Position numbers and translations under genes: made by a program. From Homarus americanus (Eukaryota > Arthropoda > Malacostraca > Decapoda > Nephropidae), in the NCBI RefSeq assembly GCF_018991925.1, contig NW_024725489.1, positions 8,830,473-8,894,472 of the forward strand: a stretch of 64,000 nt of DNA, given 5' to 3'. The notes beneath the pieces were generated by a model. That model searched no databases. It was not told the origin of the DNA and saw only the letters and a list, made by a program, of their open reading frames with translations. Shown here piece by piece: positions 52,021 through 64,000 of this stretch (its first letter is position 1; every line of letters begins with the position of its first letter).

Positions 52021-54600
52021 TCACACATATTACTACTACTACTATTACTACTTTGCTGTCACTCGGAATCAAGTATGACAATCATCCAGCTTTGATAAAA
52101 TGATGAGTTATTTAGGATATCGCCTTCGTTGGTGAGCTCTGAGGTGACTACAGAGGCAGATATGGGACCGGCAGGGTCGGTCACAGATGCTACACGTGTG
52201 GAGGGGTACATTTAGTGCGGGATGGGCGGCGGCAGCGTCTTTCAGTTGTTGGCGCTTGTCTGCCTCGGTTTGCAGCAGGGCTAACTCGAAAGTATTGACA
52301 CCTTCTCGTATGGTGCTTCTCCAAGCGTCATGGTATGGAGTAATCGTCTCCCAGGTGAGGGGGTCGATTTGGCACTTTTTCAGGTTTGTCCTAAGACTAT
52401 CCTTATTATACCTTTTCAGTTGACCGCCGGCGTTACGTTTGCTATTCGTTAGGTGACTGTAAAGTAGCTGCTTTGGCAGTCTACTGTCGTCCATGTGGGT
52501 AACATGGCCAGTCCAGTGTAATTGTTCATGGATAATTGTAGCCTCGATGCTCCTACAGTTGGTGTCATTGAGAAAACTGGCATTTGTTCTCTTCTCTTCC
52601 CAGCGAACTCGAACAATGAAACATAGGATACTTTGGTGAAAGTTTTCAAGTGCCTTGAGGTGCCTCCTGTACGTGACGCATGTCTTGCTGCCATATAGAA
52701 AGGTGGGGAGGACCACTGCTCGTTATACTTGCAACTTTGTAGATAATTTCAGCTCCCTACAGCTGAAGACAAAGGTATGGAGTCTGTCAAAGGCTTGAGA
52801 TGCACATCTGATCCGATGTTGAATCTCTTCATCAATGTCCGCTGTGGTGGACTGGTGAGAGCTGAGATACTGAAAGTGGGTAGTATCATTAAGCTGGATG
52901 GATGGTGGAGGTGTGGCTGAACCAGTGGCAGACTGAAAGAGTATCTGAGTCTTACGTACACTCACCTCAAGGCCGAAGTGTGCATCTGCTGCTGACACCT
53001 TTGTTCCTGCCCGGAGTCGTCTTATGTTGAAAAGACCCTTCATCCGGTACTGAAGTCCACCCTGCCAGCTAAATTGGCACTCGCACAAATAAGGAAGGCA
53101 GCCAAGAAAATGGAAAAGAAAGTTGGTGTCAGTACACATCCTTGTTTTACTCCCGTTTGGATAGGGAAGCACTCAGACAGGGTGCCATTGTGCAGGACAC
53201 TGCCGTTCATGCCATCGTGCAGTTGCCTCACAATGGGGATGAATTTTGGTGGGCCCCTAAACCGGTTAAGGGTCCGCCAGAGGGCTTCCCTGTTGATCGA
53301 GTAAAAAGGCCTTGGTTAGGTCGATGAAAGCCATGTACAGGTCACGACGCCGTTCTCTGCACTTTTCCTGTATCTGCCGGGCAACAAAGATCATGTCAGT
53401 GGTGCCGCATGATGGTCGAAAGCCACAATGAGATTACTGGGAGGAAATTTTCCGCCTCAGGAAGAAGTCTGTTTAAGAAGACTCGGGAGATAATCTTGCC
53501 AACTACGGACAGTAGCGAGATCCCGCGTTAGTTACCACAGTCTGACTGGTCTCCCTTGTTCTTATAAATATTGACGATGGAGGCGTGGAGACGGCTAGTA
53601 AGCAGAGATCCTCCTACTTTATACACCTCGGCTGGGATTCCATCAGGCCCCGAGGCTTTGTTATTTTTCATCTGTTTGATGGCAGTGGCTACCTCATCCA
53701 GTGATGGAGGATAGCTGAGATGGGTCAGCTCTGCCTGCAGAGGGACCTACTAGGTAGTCAGGACATCCACATCGGTGTTTCGGTTGAGCAGCAAATGGTA
53801 GTGCTCTTTCTAGTGCTGACGGATGCCTCCTTCGTCTTTAATTAGGGAGTTACCATCGGATGAGCAGAGGGGGCTGTGCCATCAGTGATTTGGCCATAAA
53901 TTTTTTTAGTTGAATTGAAAAATTCCCGCATATTGTGTTGATCTGTAAGTTTTTGCGTTTGAAATGCTTTATTTTTAAAACAGTCGTTCTTTAATTTTCG
54001 AAGTTCGCGCTGGGCCTCCGCTTTCTTCTTTAGTCCTAGACTGAGGATTGTTCTGCCAATCAGTTAAAGCAGCACGTTTATTATCGATGAGCGCATAGAT
54101 TTCCGGGTCATTTTCATCAAACCACTCCTGGTATCTACAGGTTTTTGACATGACAGCGTCGAGAATACACCATTCGGCACTGGGATTTGGGTTTTCTGTT
54201 GTTGGGTTGTTTATCAGCCCATGTTCGAGCTCTTTGAAAGCATGTGCTACCGCTGGATCCTCCAGACTCTTAGTGATAAACCTCTTCTGGAGGCTTGTTG
54301 CCTTCGCCGCTTTGGGGCGAAGTGAAGTGAGAGCTTGGCTCTGGCGAGCTGATGATCAGTGTCGCAGTGGTCCGAGCGACGCTTGGCTCGGGTGATGAGG
54401 ACACATCGGCGATCTCTTTCTCTGACAATGATGTAGTCAATGAGCTACCAGTGTTTAGATCATAGGTGTTGCCACGAACCCTTGAACTTGTCGGCCTGCC
54501 TAAGCAAGGTATTGGTGATAGTAAGGTTGTGTTCAGCACACTTGGTGAGGAGGAATGGGCTGTTGAGATTACACTTGCCTAGTCCATTTCCTCCTATGAT
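52021..54600 (-). pseudogene. LINE family C: endonuclease C-terminus, RT and zinc-finger-like C-terminus (degenerate)
   Basis: Minus strand, right to left: endonuclease end (NLTITNTLLRQADKFKGSW, DYIIVRERDRR), pre-RT (MKNNKASGPDGIPAEVYKVG), GISLLSVVGKIISRVFLNRL, RQIQEKCRERRRDLYMAFID plus LTKAF, QTGVKQGCVLTP, a region where the catalytic ADD block is deleted (GLFNIRRLRAGTKVSAADAH), HFGLEVSVRKTQILFQ, KLSTKLQV, LPTFLYGSKTCVTYRRHLKA, TGHVTHMDDSRLPKQLLYSH and a C-terminal C2H2-like CSICDRPCRSHICLCSHLRAH. The 3' UTR ends in a (TAG)n-like tail (52027-52052). Clade not assigned. 5'-truncated at about 54600, frameshifted, dead. Confidence 0.83.
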
Positions 54601-54848
54601 TCCCTAACACACTCACAAACGCATACATACTCACATACACTCACACTAACACACTCACAAACGCATACATGCACTCATACACGCACACTTACACACAAAC
54701 GCATACATACACACATACACCAACACATTCACAAATGCATACATACCCTCATACACGCACACTAACACACAAACGCATACATACACACATACACCCACAC
54801 TAACATGCACACATACATACACTCACAAATGCACACATGCACACATAC
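54601..54848. repeat. ACACTAACACACTCACAAAC minisatellite, right block
   Basis: Continuation of the 51823-52020 array (units of CACAAACGCATACATAC and CACTCACACTAACACAC) on the other side of LINE family C. It ends at a CR1 fragment. Confidence 0.88.
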
Positions 54849-56720
<1,872 letters not shown>

Positions 56721-56734
56721 ACCTCCCTGTTTGA

Positions 56735-56862
56735 TAGCTGCCTACTACCTACTACCTACAGCACAGAATGTGAGCTCTTTCAAGGCCAGACTTGACCAAA
56801 ACTGGAGCAGGTTCAAATACATTCAGGAGTCAGTTCATGCCCAGTACTTGCCAACAGTGCAC
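56735..56862 (+). pseudogene. CR1 RT C-terminal fragment
   Basis: NVSSFKARLDQNWSRFKYIQ and VHAQYLPTV match the C-terminus of CR1 copy 1 ORF2 (near 43800-43880), the very part deleted from copy 2 just upstream. It is on the plus strand and joins head-on with a minus-strand CR1 fragment at 56863. Confidence 0.78.
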
Positions 56863-57294
56863 AACTCTCTTATTACTCTGGGCTGCACCATATCTGGGCC
56901 GAGATTCTTATGAACCTTTAGCTTCGACAATTTATTTCTTATGCCCTCTTCTGAGAACACAATGTGGGTCAGCACTGTGTCAAACCGTCTTTCCTCAAAC
57001 GCAAGAAGATTGTTTGCATCCTTTCTTGTGAACACCGAGGAAGATAATCTGTTCAACGCTTCCTCTTTGTCCTGGTCATAAGTTGCGTAACTACAATCTT
57101 CACACCTCAGGTCCGATACGCCTACTTGCGTTTTTATTTTCGACTTTGCATCGTGGTAAAAAGCCTTAGGATTTGACTTTAGCTAGCTTGCAATCTGTCT
57201 CTGGAACTCTGACTTTGCTTGGTTCCTAGGTCTAGCATACATCCTCCTGTCCTGCTTATTATTTGACCTAACCCATGTCTCGAAATTCTGAGTG
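56863..57294 (-). pseudogene. CR1 fragment: endonuclease-RT linker region, inverted
   Basis: Minus strand: QDRRMYARPRNQAKSEFQRQ, NRLSSSVFTRKDANNLLAFE, RRFDTVLTHIVFSEEGIRNK and PDMVQPRVIRELC, matching 45200-45620 of copy 1. Orientation is opposite to the preceding fragment, so the locus is rearranged. Confidence 0.8.
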
Positions 57295-57885
57295 TATATG
57301 AGAGCCAGGTGGGGTATTAGAGTGGCAAGTGGGTGTTTGAGAGGGCCAGGTGGGTGTAAAAGAGGGCCAGGTGGGAGTATAAGAGGGCCAGGTGGGTGTA
57401 TATGAGAGCTAGGTGGGGTGTTTAAGTGAGCCAGGTGGGGTTGTTGGAGCACCAGGTGGGGATGTTGGAGCACCAGGTGGGGTTGCTGGAGCACCAGGTG
57501 GGGTTGTTGGAACACCAGGTGGGGTTGTTGGAGCACCAGGTGGGGTTGTTGGAGCACCAGGTGGGGTTGTTAGAGCACCAGGTGGGGTTGTTGGAGCACA
57601 AAGTGTGGTTGTTGGGTCACCAGGTGGGGTCGTTGGGGTACAAGGTGGAGTTGTTGGGGCACCAGGTGGGGTTGTTGGAGTACAAGGTGGGGTTGTTGGA
57701 GCACCAGGTGGGGTTGTTGGAGCACCAGGTGGGGTTGTTAGAGCACCAGGTGGGGTTGTTGGAGCACAAAGTGTGGTTGTTGGGTCACCAGGTGGGGTCG
57801 TTGGGGTACAAGGTGGAGTTGTTGGGGCACCAGGTGGGGTTGTTGGAGTACAAGGTGGGGTTGTTGGGGCACCAGGTGTAATAAC
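57295..57885. repeat. 21-bp GVVGAPG-type minisatellite
   Basis: Units of GGTGGGGTTGTTGGAGCACCA, with diverged ~21-28 bp versions before 57430. A block of about 190 bp containing the CAAAGTGTGGTTGTTGGGTC variant occurs twice (57590 and 57764), giving a higher-order duplication. Since 21 is a multiple of 3, the plus strand stays open as (Gly-Val-Val-Gly-Ala-Pro-Gly)n in one frame and a Leu-Leu-Glu-His-Gln-Val-Gly repeat in another. I see no start context, splice signal or homologue that would make it a gene. Confidence 0.93.
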
Positions 57886-58284
57886 ACTTAAACATTAGGC
57901 CAAAAGAAGAGGTCATATGTTGTAAACTTTATTACACCCAACTATTTAATATTATAGCCAACATATAAATTGTATTTAATATACTATATACTGATGTTAA
58001 CAAGTTCATAAGTGTGGTCAACGTCTATATAACTATATAAAAATAAAAATAATAGTAGTAATAATAAAATTAATGATAATAATGATAATATTAATACTAC
58101 TAATAATAGTACTACCACAAATAATAATATACTCTATACTGATCGTAACACGTTAACAAGTGACATCTCCAAAAGTTTAAAGATCTACTTAATGATATCA
58201 ATGGTTGGACAGTTCCTCTAGTTTTAGTAGCAGCCATCTACGAGTCTTCCATATAAGAAAGAGATGAAGAGGCTATTGTCTTCT
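57886..58284. other. AT-rich unique sequence, no gene seen
   Basis: Short TAATAATA-type tracts but no coding signal. Confidence 0.5.
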
Positions 58285-58582
<298 letters not shown>

Positions 58583-58583
<1 letters not shown>

Positions 58584-58759
58584 CATCTAATGAGTGGTGT
58601 CACAGGAAGTCCTAACTTCTTAGCCTGTGTCGTAATTATCAGTGAACGGATCTGATGCCACAATTTATTTTTCGCTGCCAGTTGACACGTGTAGAACAAT
58701 ACAGAAATAGCTTGACCACACTCGCTCATGAATGTGCCAATTTTCAGCCCTGTTTTCAA
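58583..58759 (-). CDS. Hypothetical short open frame
   Basis: A 59-codon stretch (MKTGLKIGTFMSECGQAISV, then KNKLWHQIRSLIITTQAKKL and PVTPLIRC) with ordinary amino-acid composition, unlike the repeat-derived frames nearby. It runs into (AT)n at 58582. A possible splice acceptor (TTATCTTAAG) lies just upstream at 58765. I do not recognise it; it could be an exon or an element fragment. Confidence 0.25.
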
Positions 58760-58924
58760 TCTTAAGATAATGGATATATTTTCATTAAGCGAAATAGATT
58801 AAGTTAAATCTGTCCAAGGTGATTCAGCATCAATTAAACAAGGTTCAGGAGAGCTTTGTGTTTTAAACTAAAAATTAATCCCATACTAGGCCTAACCAAA
58901 CTTGTCCTGTTGGAATGTTCTACT

Positions 58925-60415
58925 GTACTGCGCTAACCAGTGTGTAGTGTCACATACTAACCAGTCTATGGGTATCACAATAACCATTGTGTAGGTGTCA
59001 CACACGAATCAGTGTGTGCGTGTCACATACTAACAAGTGTGCAGGTGTTACTTAGACACTAACCAGTATATGGAAGTCACACATTAATTAGTGTGTAGGT
59101 ATCACAAACTAACCAGTGTGTAGGTGTCACACACTAACCAGTGTGTAGGTGTCACACACTAGCCAATGTGTGGACGTCACACACTAACTAGTGTGTGGGC
59201 GTCACACACTAACCAGTGTGGGAGCGTCACACACTATCCAGTGTGAGTGTCATACATTAACCAGTGTGTGGGCGTCACACACTAACCAGTGTGTAGGTGT
59301 CACACACTAGCCAATGTGTAGGTGTCACAGAATAGCCAGTGTGTTGGTATCACACCCTAACTAGTGTGTAGGTGTCACACACTATCCAGTGTGTGGGTGT
59401 CATACTCTTATCATTTTGTAGGTATCACACACTAACTAGTGTGTGGGTGTCACACACTAACCAGTGTGGGGGCGTCACACACTAACCAGTGTGTGGGTGT
59501 CACACACTAACCAGTGTGTGGGTGTCACACACTAACCAGTGTGTGGGTGTCACACACTATCTAGTGTGTGGGTGTCACACACTAACCAGTGTGTGGGTGT
59601 CACACACTAACCAGTGTGTGGGTGTCACACACTAACCAGTGTGTGGGTGTCACACGCTAACCAGTGTGTGGGTGTCACACACTAACCAGTGTGGGGGCGT
59701 CACACACTAACCAGTGTGTGGGTGTCACACACTAACCAGTGTGTGCGTGTCACACACTAACCAGTGTGTGGGTGTCATACTCTTATCATTTTGTAGGTGT
59801 CACACACTGACTAGTGTGTGGGTGTCACACACTAACCAGTGTGGGGGCGTCACACACTAACCAGTGTGTGGGTGTCACACACTAACCAGTGTGTGGGTGT
59901 CACACACTAACCAGTGTGGGGGCGTCACACACTAACCAGTGTGTGGGTGTCACACACTAACCAGTGTGTGGGTGTCACACACTAACCAGTGTGTGGGTGT
60001 CACACACTAACCAGTGTGTGGGTGTCACACACTATCCAGTGTGTGGGTGTCACACACTAACCAGTGTGTGGGTGTCACACACTAATCATTTTGTAGGTGT
60101 CACACACTAACCAGTGTGTGGTTGTCATACTATCTAGTGTGTGGGGATCACACACTAACCAGTGTGTGGGCGTCACACACTAATCAGTGTGTGGGCGTCA
60201 CACACTAACCAGTGTGTGGGCGTCACACACTATCCAGTGTATGTGTGTGTCACACTAACCATTTTGTAGCTGTCACACACTATCCATTGTGTGGGTATCA
60301 CACACTATCTAGTGTGTCGGTGTCACACACTAACCAGCGTGTGGGTGTCACACACTAACCAGTGTGTAGGTGTCACACACTAACTAGTTTATGGGTGTCA
60401 CACACACACACACTA
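58925..60415. repeat. 25-bp hairpin minisatellite
   Basis: About 59 copies of CACACACTAACCAGTGTGTG plus GGTGT. Each unit has the perfect inverted pair ACACACT / AGTGTGT around a 4-nt loop. Loop variants AACC, ATCC, ATCT, AACT, AATC and AGCC are frequent, while the stems are largely kept. Units before about 59180 and around 59340-59420, 59770 and 60110-60310 are more diverged. No coding potential. Confidence 0.95.
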
Positions 60416-61080
60416 TTAGGTTAAGCCCCACCCTCACCAGCACCTTTTATTGCCTTTACTCTTTACGGCGCTCTATTGAAACTGTCTTCGATAATAAAGT
60501 CACCTAGGCTCTTTATACAAATAATTTAAATATAAGTTACGGCAAAAGCTCCTCAAATGTATCTCTTAGTTTTGCTAGCCCTTTCGCCTCAGGTGTCGCC
60601 TCCATCTTTGTATACAACACACTGACCGTATCAGAACTTTACAAATAGATAGATAGATAGAGTGTTGGCCAAATGACTGTCAGGGGGACAGAATGTTGGC
60701 CAAATGAGTGTTAGGGGGACAGACTGGGAGAAGGAATGAGTACACAGAACAGAGAGGACAGCACTACTGTACACTTTAATGCATTTCACTTTCCAAAGTT
60801 TCTTTATTATTTTTTTCAGTGGCGGAGCGGATACAGCACTCGCCTTTTGCCTTATAGGTCGCTGTTTTGATCCCACAACACTCTCTTCCCATTCACTCTG
60901 CTGTTAATGGTCACACAACCTAACGTAACTTTATGAATTAGGGAAGTAAGAGCAGTCGATTATTATAGTCTCGGCTACGCTTCACTCTTGTATTACCAAG
61001 AGTTAAGTAAATACTCTACGATATCCTCAGTTACTAAAGAGCCGTAATCCCAGTTAACTGTTATATTAGGTAATTCACCG
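60416..61080. other. Mostly unique spacer, no gene seen
   Basis: Holds a (TAGA)4 tract (60645-60661) and a duplicated GTTGGCCAAATGA.TGT.AGGGGGACAGA phrase (60662-60725). A tRNA-like SINE relic is listed separately. Confidence 0.5.
60815..60905 (+). mobile_element. tRNA-like SINE relic
   Basis: A perfect A box (TGGCGGAGCGG, 60820-60830) is followed 33 bp later by a decayed B box (TGTTTTGATCCC, 60863-60874) at tRNA-like spacing, with AGCACTCGCCTTTTGCCTTA between. Downstream sequence is unrecognised. Confidence 0.45.
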
Positions 61081-62790
61081 TTAGTTAGTAAACTTTGTGA
61101 GATAAGTAAACAGTCTGTTGTTTTAGTAGACAGTTTGTTGTGTAGTAGGCAGTTTGTTGTGTTAGTAGACAGTTAGTTGTGTTAGTAGACAGTTTGTTGT
61201 GTTAGTAGTCAGGTTGTTGTGCTAGTAGACAGTTGTGTTAGTAGACAGTTTGTTGTGTTAGTAGACAGTTAGATGTGTTATTAGACAGCTAGTTCTGTTA
61301 GTAGACAGTTAGTTATGTTAGTATACAGTTTATTATGTTAGTAGACAGTTAGATGTGTTAGTAGTCAGTTTGTTGTGTTAATAGACAGTTAGATGTGTTA
61401 GTAGTCAGTTTGTTGTATTATTAGACAGTTAGTTGTGTTAGTTGACAGTTTGTTGTGTTAGTAGTCAGATGTGTTAGTAGACAGTTTTTTGTGTTAGTAG
61501 ACAGTTTGTTATGTTACTAGGCAGTTTGTTGTGTTAGTAGACAGTTTGATGTGTTATTAGACAGTTATTTGTGATAGCAGACAGTTTGTTGTGTTAGTAA
61601 ACAGTTTGTTGTGTTAGTAGATAGTTAGATGTGCTAGTAGACAGTTAGTTTTGTTAGTAGACTGTTAGATGTGTTAGTAGACAGTTTGTTGTGTTAGTAG
61701 ATAGTTTGTTGTGTTAGTAAACAGTTTGTTGTGTAGTAGACAGTTTATTGTGTTAGTAGACAGTTTGTTGTGCTAGTAGTCAGTTTGTTGTGTTAGTAGA
61801 CAGTTTGTTGTGTTAATAGACAGTTTGTTGTGTCAGTAGACAGTTTGTTATGTTAGTAGACAGTTTGTTGTGCTAGTAGTCAGTTTGTTGTGTTAGTAGA
61901 CAGTTTGTTGTGCTAGTAGTCAGTTTGTTGTGTTAGTAGACAGTTTGTTGTGTTAGTAGACAGTTTGTTGTAGTCAGTTTGTTGTGTTAGTAGACAGTTT
62001 GTTGTGTTAGTAGACAGTTTGTTGTGCTAGTAGTCAGTTTGTTGTGTTAGTAGACAGTTTGTTGTGCTAGTAGTCAGTTTGTTGTGTTAGTAGACAGTTT
62101 GTTGTGTTAGTAGACAGTTTGTTGTGTAGTAGACAGTTTATTGTGTTAGTAGACAGTTTGTTGTGCTAGTAGTCAGTTTGTTGTGTTAGTAGACAGTTTG
62201 TTGTGTTAATAGACAGTTTGTTGTGTTAGTAGACAGTTTGTTGTGTTAGTAGACAGTTTGTTGTGCTAGTAGTCAGTTTGTTGTGTTAGTAGACAGTTTG
62301 TTGTGCTAGTAGTCAGTTTGTTGTGTTAGTAGACAGTTTGTTGTGTTAGTAGACAGTTTGTTGTGCTAGTAGTCAGTTTGTTGTGTTAGTAGACAGTTTG
62401 TTGTGCTAGTAGTCAGTTTGTTGTGTTAGTAGACAGTTTGTTATGTTTAGTAGACAGTTTGTTGTGCTAGTAGTCAGTTTGTTGTGTTAGTAGACAGTTT
62501 GTTGTGCTAGTAGTCAGTTTGTTGTGTTAGTAGACAGTTTGTTGTGTTAGTAGACAGTTTGTTGTGCTAGTAGTCAGTTTGTTGTGTTAGTAGACAGTTT
62601 GTTGTGTTAGTAAACAGTTTGTTGTGTTAGTAGACAGTTTGTTGTGCTAGTAGTCAGTTTGTTGTTAGTAGACAGTTTGTTGTGTTAGTAGACAATTTGT
62701 TGTTGTTAGTAGGCAGTTTGTTGTGTTTAGTAGACAGTTTGTTGTGTTAGTAGACAGTTAGGTGTGTTAGTAGACAGTTTGTTGTGTTAG
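61081..62790. repeat. 20-bp minisatellite with 40-bp dimeric structure
   Basis: About 85 copies of GTGTTAGTAGACAGTTTGTT. The left part (61081-61730) is diverged (TTAGATGTG, ATTAGAC variants). From about 61760 the array is highly uniform, alternating with GTGCTAGTAGTCAGTTTGTT as a 40-bp dimer, arranged in longer repeated blocks (for example 61730-61960 resembles 62120-62330). It ends 50 bp from the tektin stop codon and would be immediately downstream in that gene's transcript. Confidence 0.95.
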
Positions 62791-62842
62791 GAACCAAGTT
62801 TTTCTCAGAACATAGCTTCAAGAGGTCATCAACTGTTCAGTA

Positions 62843-63068
62843 TTAGTAGAGAGTAAAGTCCACCATGTGAGGCTGGGAGAGTGGGAAGCTCTTTCTGATC
62901 GCCAGACATTTATCACGGTCAATGTAAATGGAATTGGTCTTAACGCCCAGGTCATGGTCAAGCCGGGCACGGATTTGCGCCAGGCGATGTAACGAGTTTT
63001 CTGCCTCTGACAGCTTGTGGCGCAGTGACTCTACACTCTCGCTCAGTTCCTGTACTTCACGGACCATC
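62843..63068 (-). CDS. Tektin, C-terminal coding exon
   Basis: Tektins are filament-forming proteins inside axonemal doublet microtubules of cilia and flagella. The exon encodes about 74 residues: a coiled-coil segment with heptad spacing (VQELSESVESLRHKLSEAEN, then LHRLAQIRARLDHDLGV), followed by KTNSIYIDRDKC and RKSFPLS. The pattern of a (K/A)-N-S-hydrophobic-ID-x-x-KC motif and R-K-x-FP just before the end is characteristic of tektin C-termini, most like tektin-3/4/5 types. Upstream on the minus strand a good 3' splice site (pyrimidine run TTTTTTTTCTTTAAG, ending at 63069) marks the exon start. The stop TAA lies at 62843-62845. The RPNVELCRD-type signature would lie in earlier exons beyond the window. 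Confidence 0.82.
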
Positions 63069-64000
63069 CTTAAAGAAAAAAAATATTAGTAGCATAATAA
63101 GTGGTAGTAATTTAGTATTCATTTATACCTCTAGAAGTATTTAGTTATAGTAGCAGTACTGGTAGTAGGAGGAGAAGAAGGAAGAGAAAAAATGAAGGGA
63201 CGTACAGGAGGAGTAGGGAGAGGAACAAGAAGAAAAGGAAGTAGACGAGGAGGAAGAAGGGAAAGTAAAATATAGGAAGGATAAAGAGATTAGTAAGAGA
63301 AACTTAACAGATAACTAAAGTAGGCGACACTTAGAAACTGAAAGAAATAATTACTTGGAGGAATTTAATAAAAAAAAAACACTTAGAAAGAAAAGAGTGA
63401 TAAAAATATATATCCCCCTCCCTACAGTATGCCACTACTATCCTTCATCACACAAAAGTCTATTATATAAGGTATTCTCTTATAATATTGTGTGATGTAT
63501 ATAGCCTTCTCTTTAAAAATTAACGGCCGATTTCTCTGTAATATTTGATTTATAGATAAATAGGAAATGATTGAATGAAACTGTTTTATAGAAGACTAAC
63601 TGAAATAATTTGAGAATATGTTGGAATTCCCCGCCACAGTTTGGTGGTTTAATATCTAAAATCTCTATCCTTATGCAGTGAATATCCTTACAAAACCTCC
63701 TTTACCTTTCTTGATTTATGCATGAGGAAGTTGGTGTATGTAATTCTACCTGTATGTGGAACCGAGTTATTTGCAACTGACGTGGTAGATAAGTGTAGCC
63801 GCAGAGTTTTGTCTCCAGTAACAATTCATATGGAAAACACAAGCAGGACTGAAGTAGGCAAGGAAATCGGAGGTGCCATCATGGCTCTCCAAATGATCGT
63901 CTCGGCAACCGTGAAGTGTGCACAGAAAAATGATAGCTAGGTTGATTTCCCATTATGCAGCAACTGGCTCCAGCCTTTCATGGGGTACGCTGTCGAAAGC
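63069..64000 (-). other. Tektin upstream intron (inferred), with polypurine tract
   Basis: No confident coding sequence. 63165-63300 is almost purely purine on the plus strand (GGAGGAGAAGAAGGAAGAGA, AACAAGAAGAAAAGGAAG), i.e. polypyrimidine in the transcript about 100-230 nt upstream of the splice acceptor. A 72-codon plus-strand frame at 63722-63940 (SRRVLSPVTIHMENTSRTEV) is unrecognised and probably chance. Confidence 0.5.
63950..64000 (-). pseudogene. LINE reverse transcriptase fragment at window edge
   Basis: Minus strand reads AFDSVPHERLEPV, matching the RT motif A block (KAFDSVPHERL) of many LINEs, then a stop. Only about 17 codons are visible; the rest lies outside the window. Confidence 0.5.

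Noticed and set aside
58925..60415. CRISPR-like array of 25-bp palindromic repeats
   Set aside because: Units are directly tandem with no unique spacers, no cas genes, and the DNA is plainly eukaryotic.
63722..63940. 72-aa plus-strand ORF as a host exon
   Set aside because: Ordinary composition but no recognisable family, no clear splice sites, and it is antisense to the inferred tektin intron.

Overview
The window is repeat-dominated eukaryotic nuclear DNA. Almost everything that can be named is a transposable element, a satellite or minisatellite, or a microsatellite. The only convincing host gene is the last coding exon of a tektin, near the right end on the minus strand. The element mix (CR1/L2-like, I/Nimb-like and other LINEs, a Penelope-like element, Ty3/gypsy elements, tRNA-derived SINEs), the long (AT)n and (CA)n tracts and short TTAGG runs fit an arthropod. 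A large-genome crustacean such as a decapod is my best guess; this is inference from composition, not a taxonomic identification. There is a 100-N assembly gap at 21635-21734.

Layout. 1-5423: minisatellite of ~70-bp G-rich units separated by (CA)n, invaded by a LINE (family A). 5698-14577: a ~71-bp GGATCC-containing satellite in three blocks, interrupted by an unidentified 1.9-kb insertion (8313-10177) and a fragment of a miniature LTR element (11667-12817). 14578-20769: two minus-strand pieces of one I/Nimb-like LINE (family B). 21102-26123: a deleted Ty3/gypsy element and a second copy of its LTR, the latter split by a complete TRIM-like element with a 4-bp target duplication. 26304-37940: a cluster of LTR copies lying in (AT)n tracts: one two-LTR LARD-like element, two solo LTRs of the same family, two inverted solo LTRs of another family, and a Penelope-like element with hammerhead-like motifs. 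38036-40262: a ~25-bp minisatellite carrying a 1.5-kb pogo/Tigger-like transposon with TA duplication.

40263-49240: a decayed K02A2.6-type gypsy element split inside its integrase by a nearly complete CR1-type LINE (43144-48485). 49241-57290: further CR1 fragments, two more family A copies, a tRNA-Gly-derived SINE and a third LINE family (C). 57291-62790: three minisatellites (21, 25 and 20 bp units) and a second hammerhead-like Penelope repeat. 62790-64000: the tektin exon and upstream intron.

There is no operon-like or multi-gene system here. The main interest is the order of nested insertions, the strong association of particular element families with particular microsatellites, two apparently non-autonomous LTR families, hammerhead-like motifs in Penelope repeats, and a LINE with an overlapping stop-start (TAATG). 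Most element ORFs carry frameshifts, many at homopolymers, so decay and sequencing error cannot be separated by reading alone.
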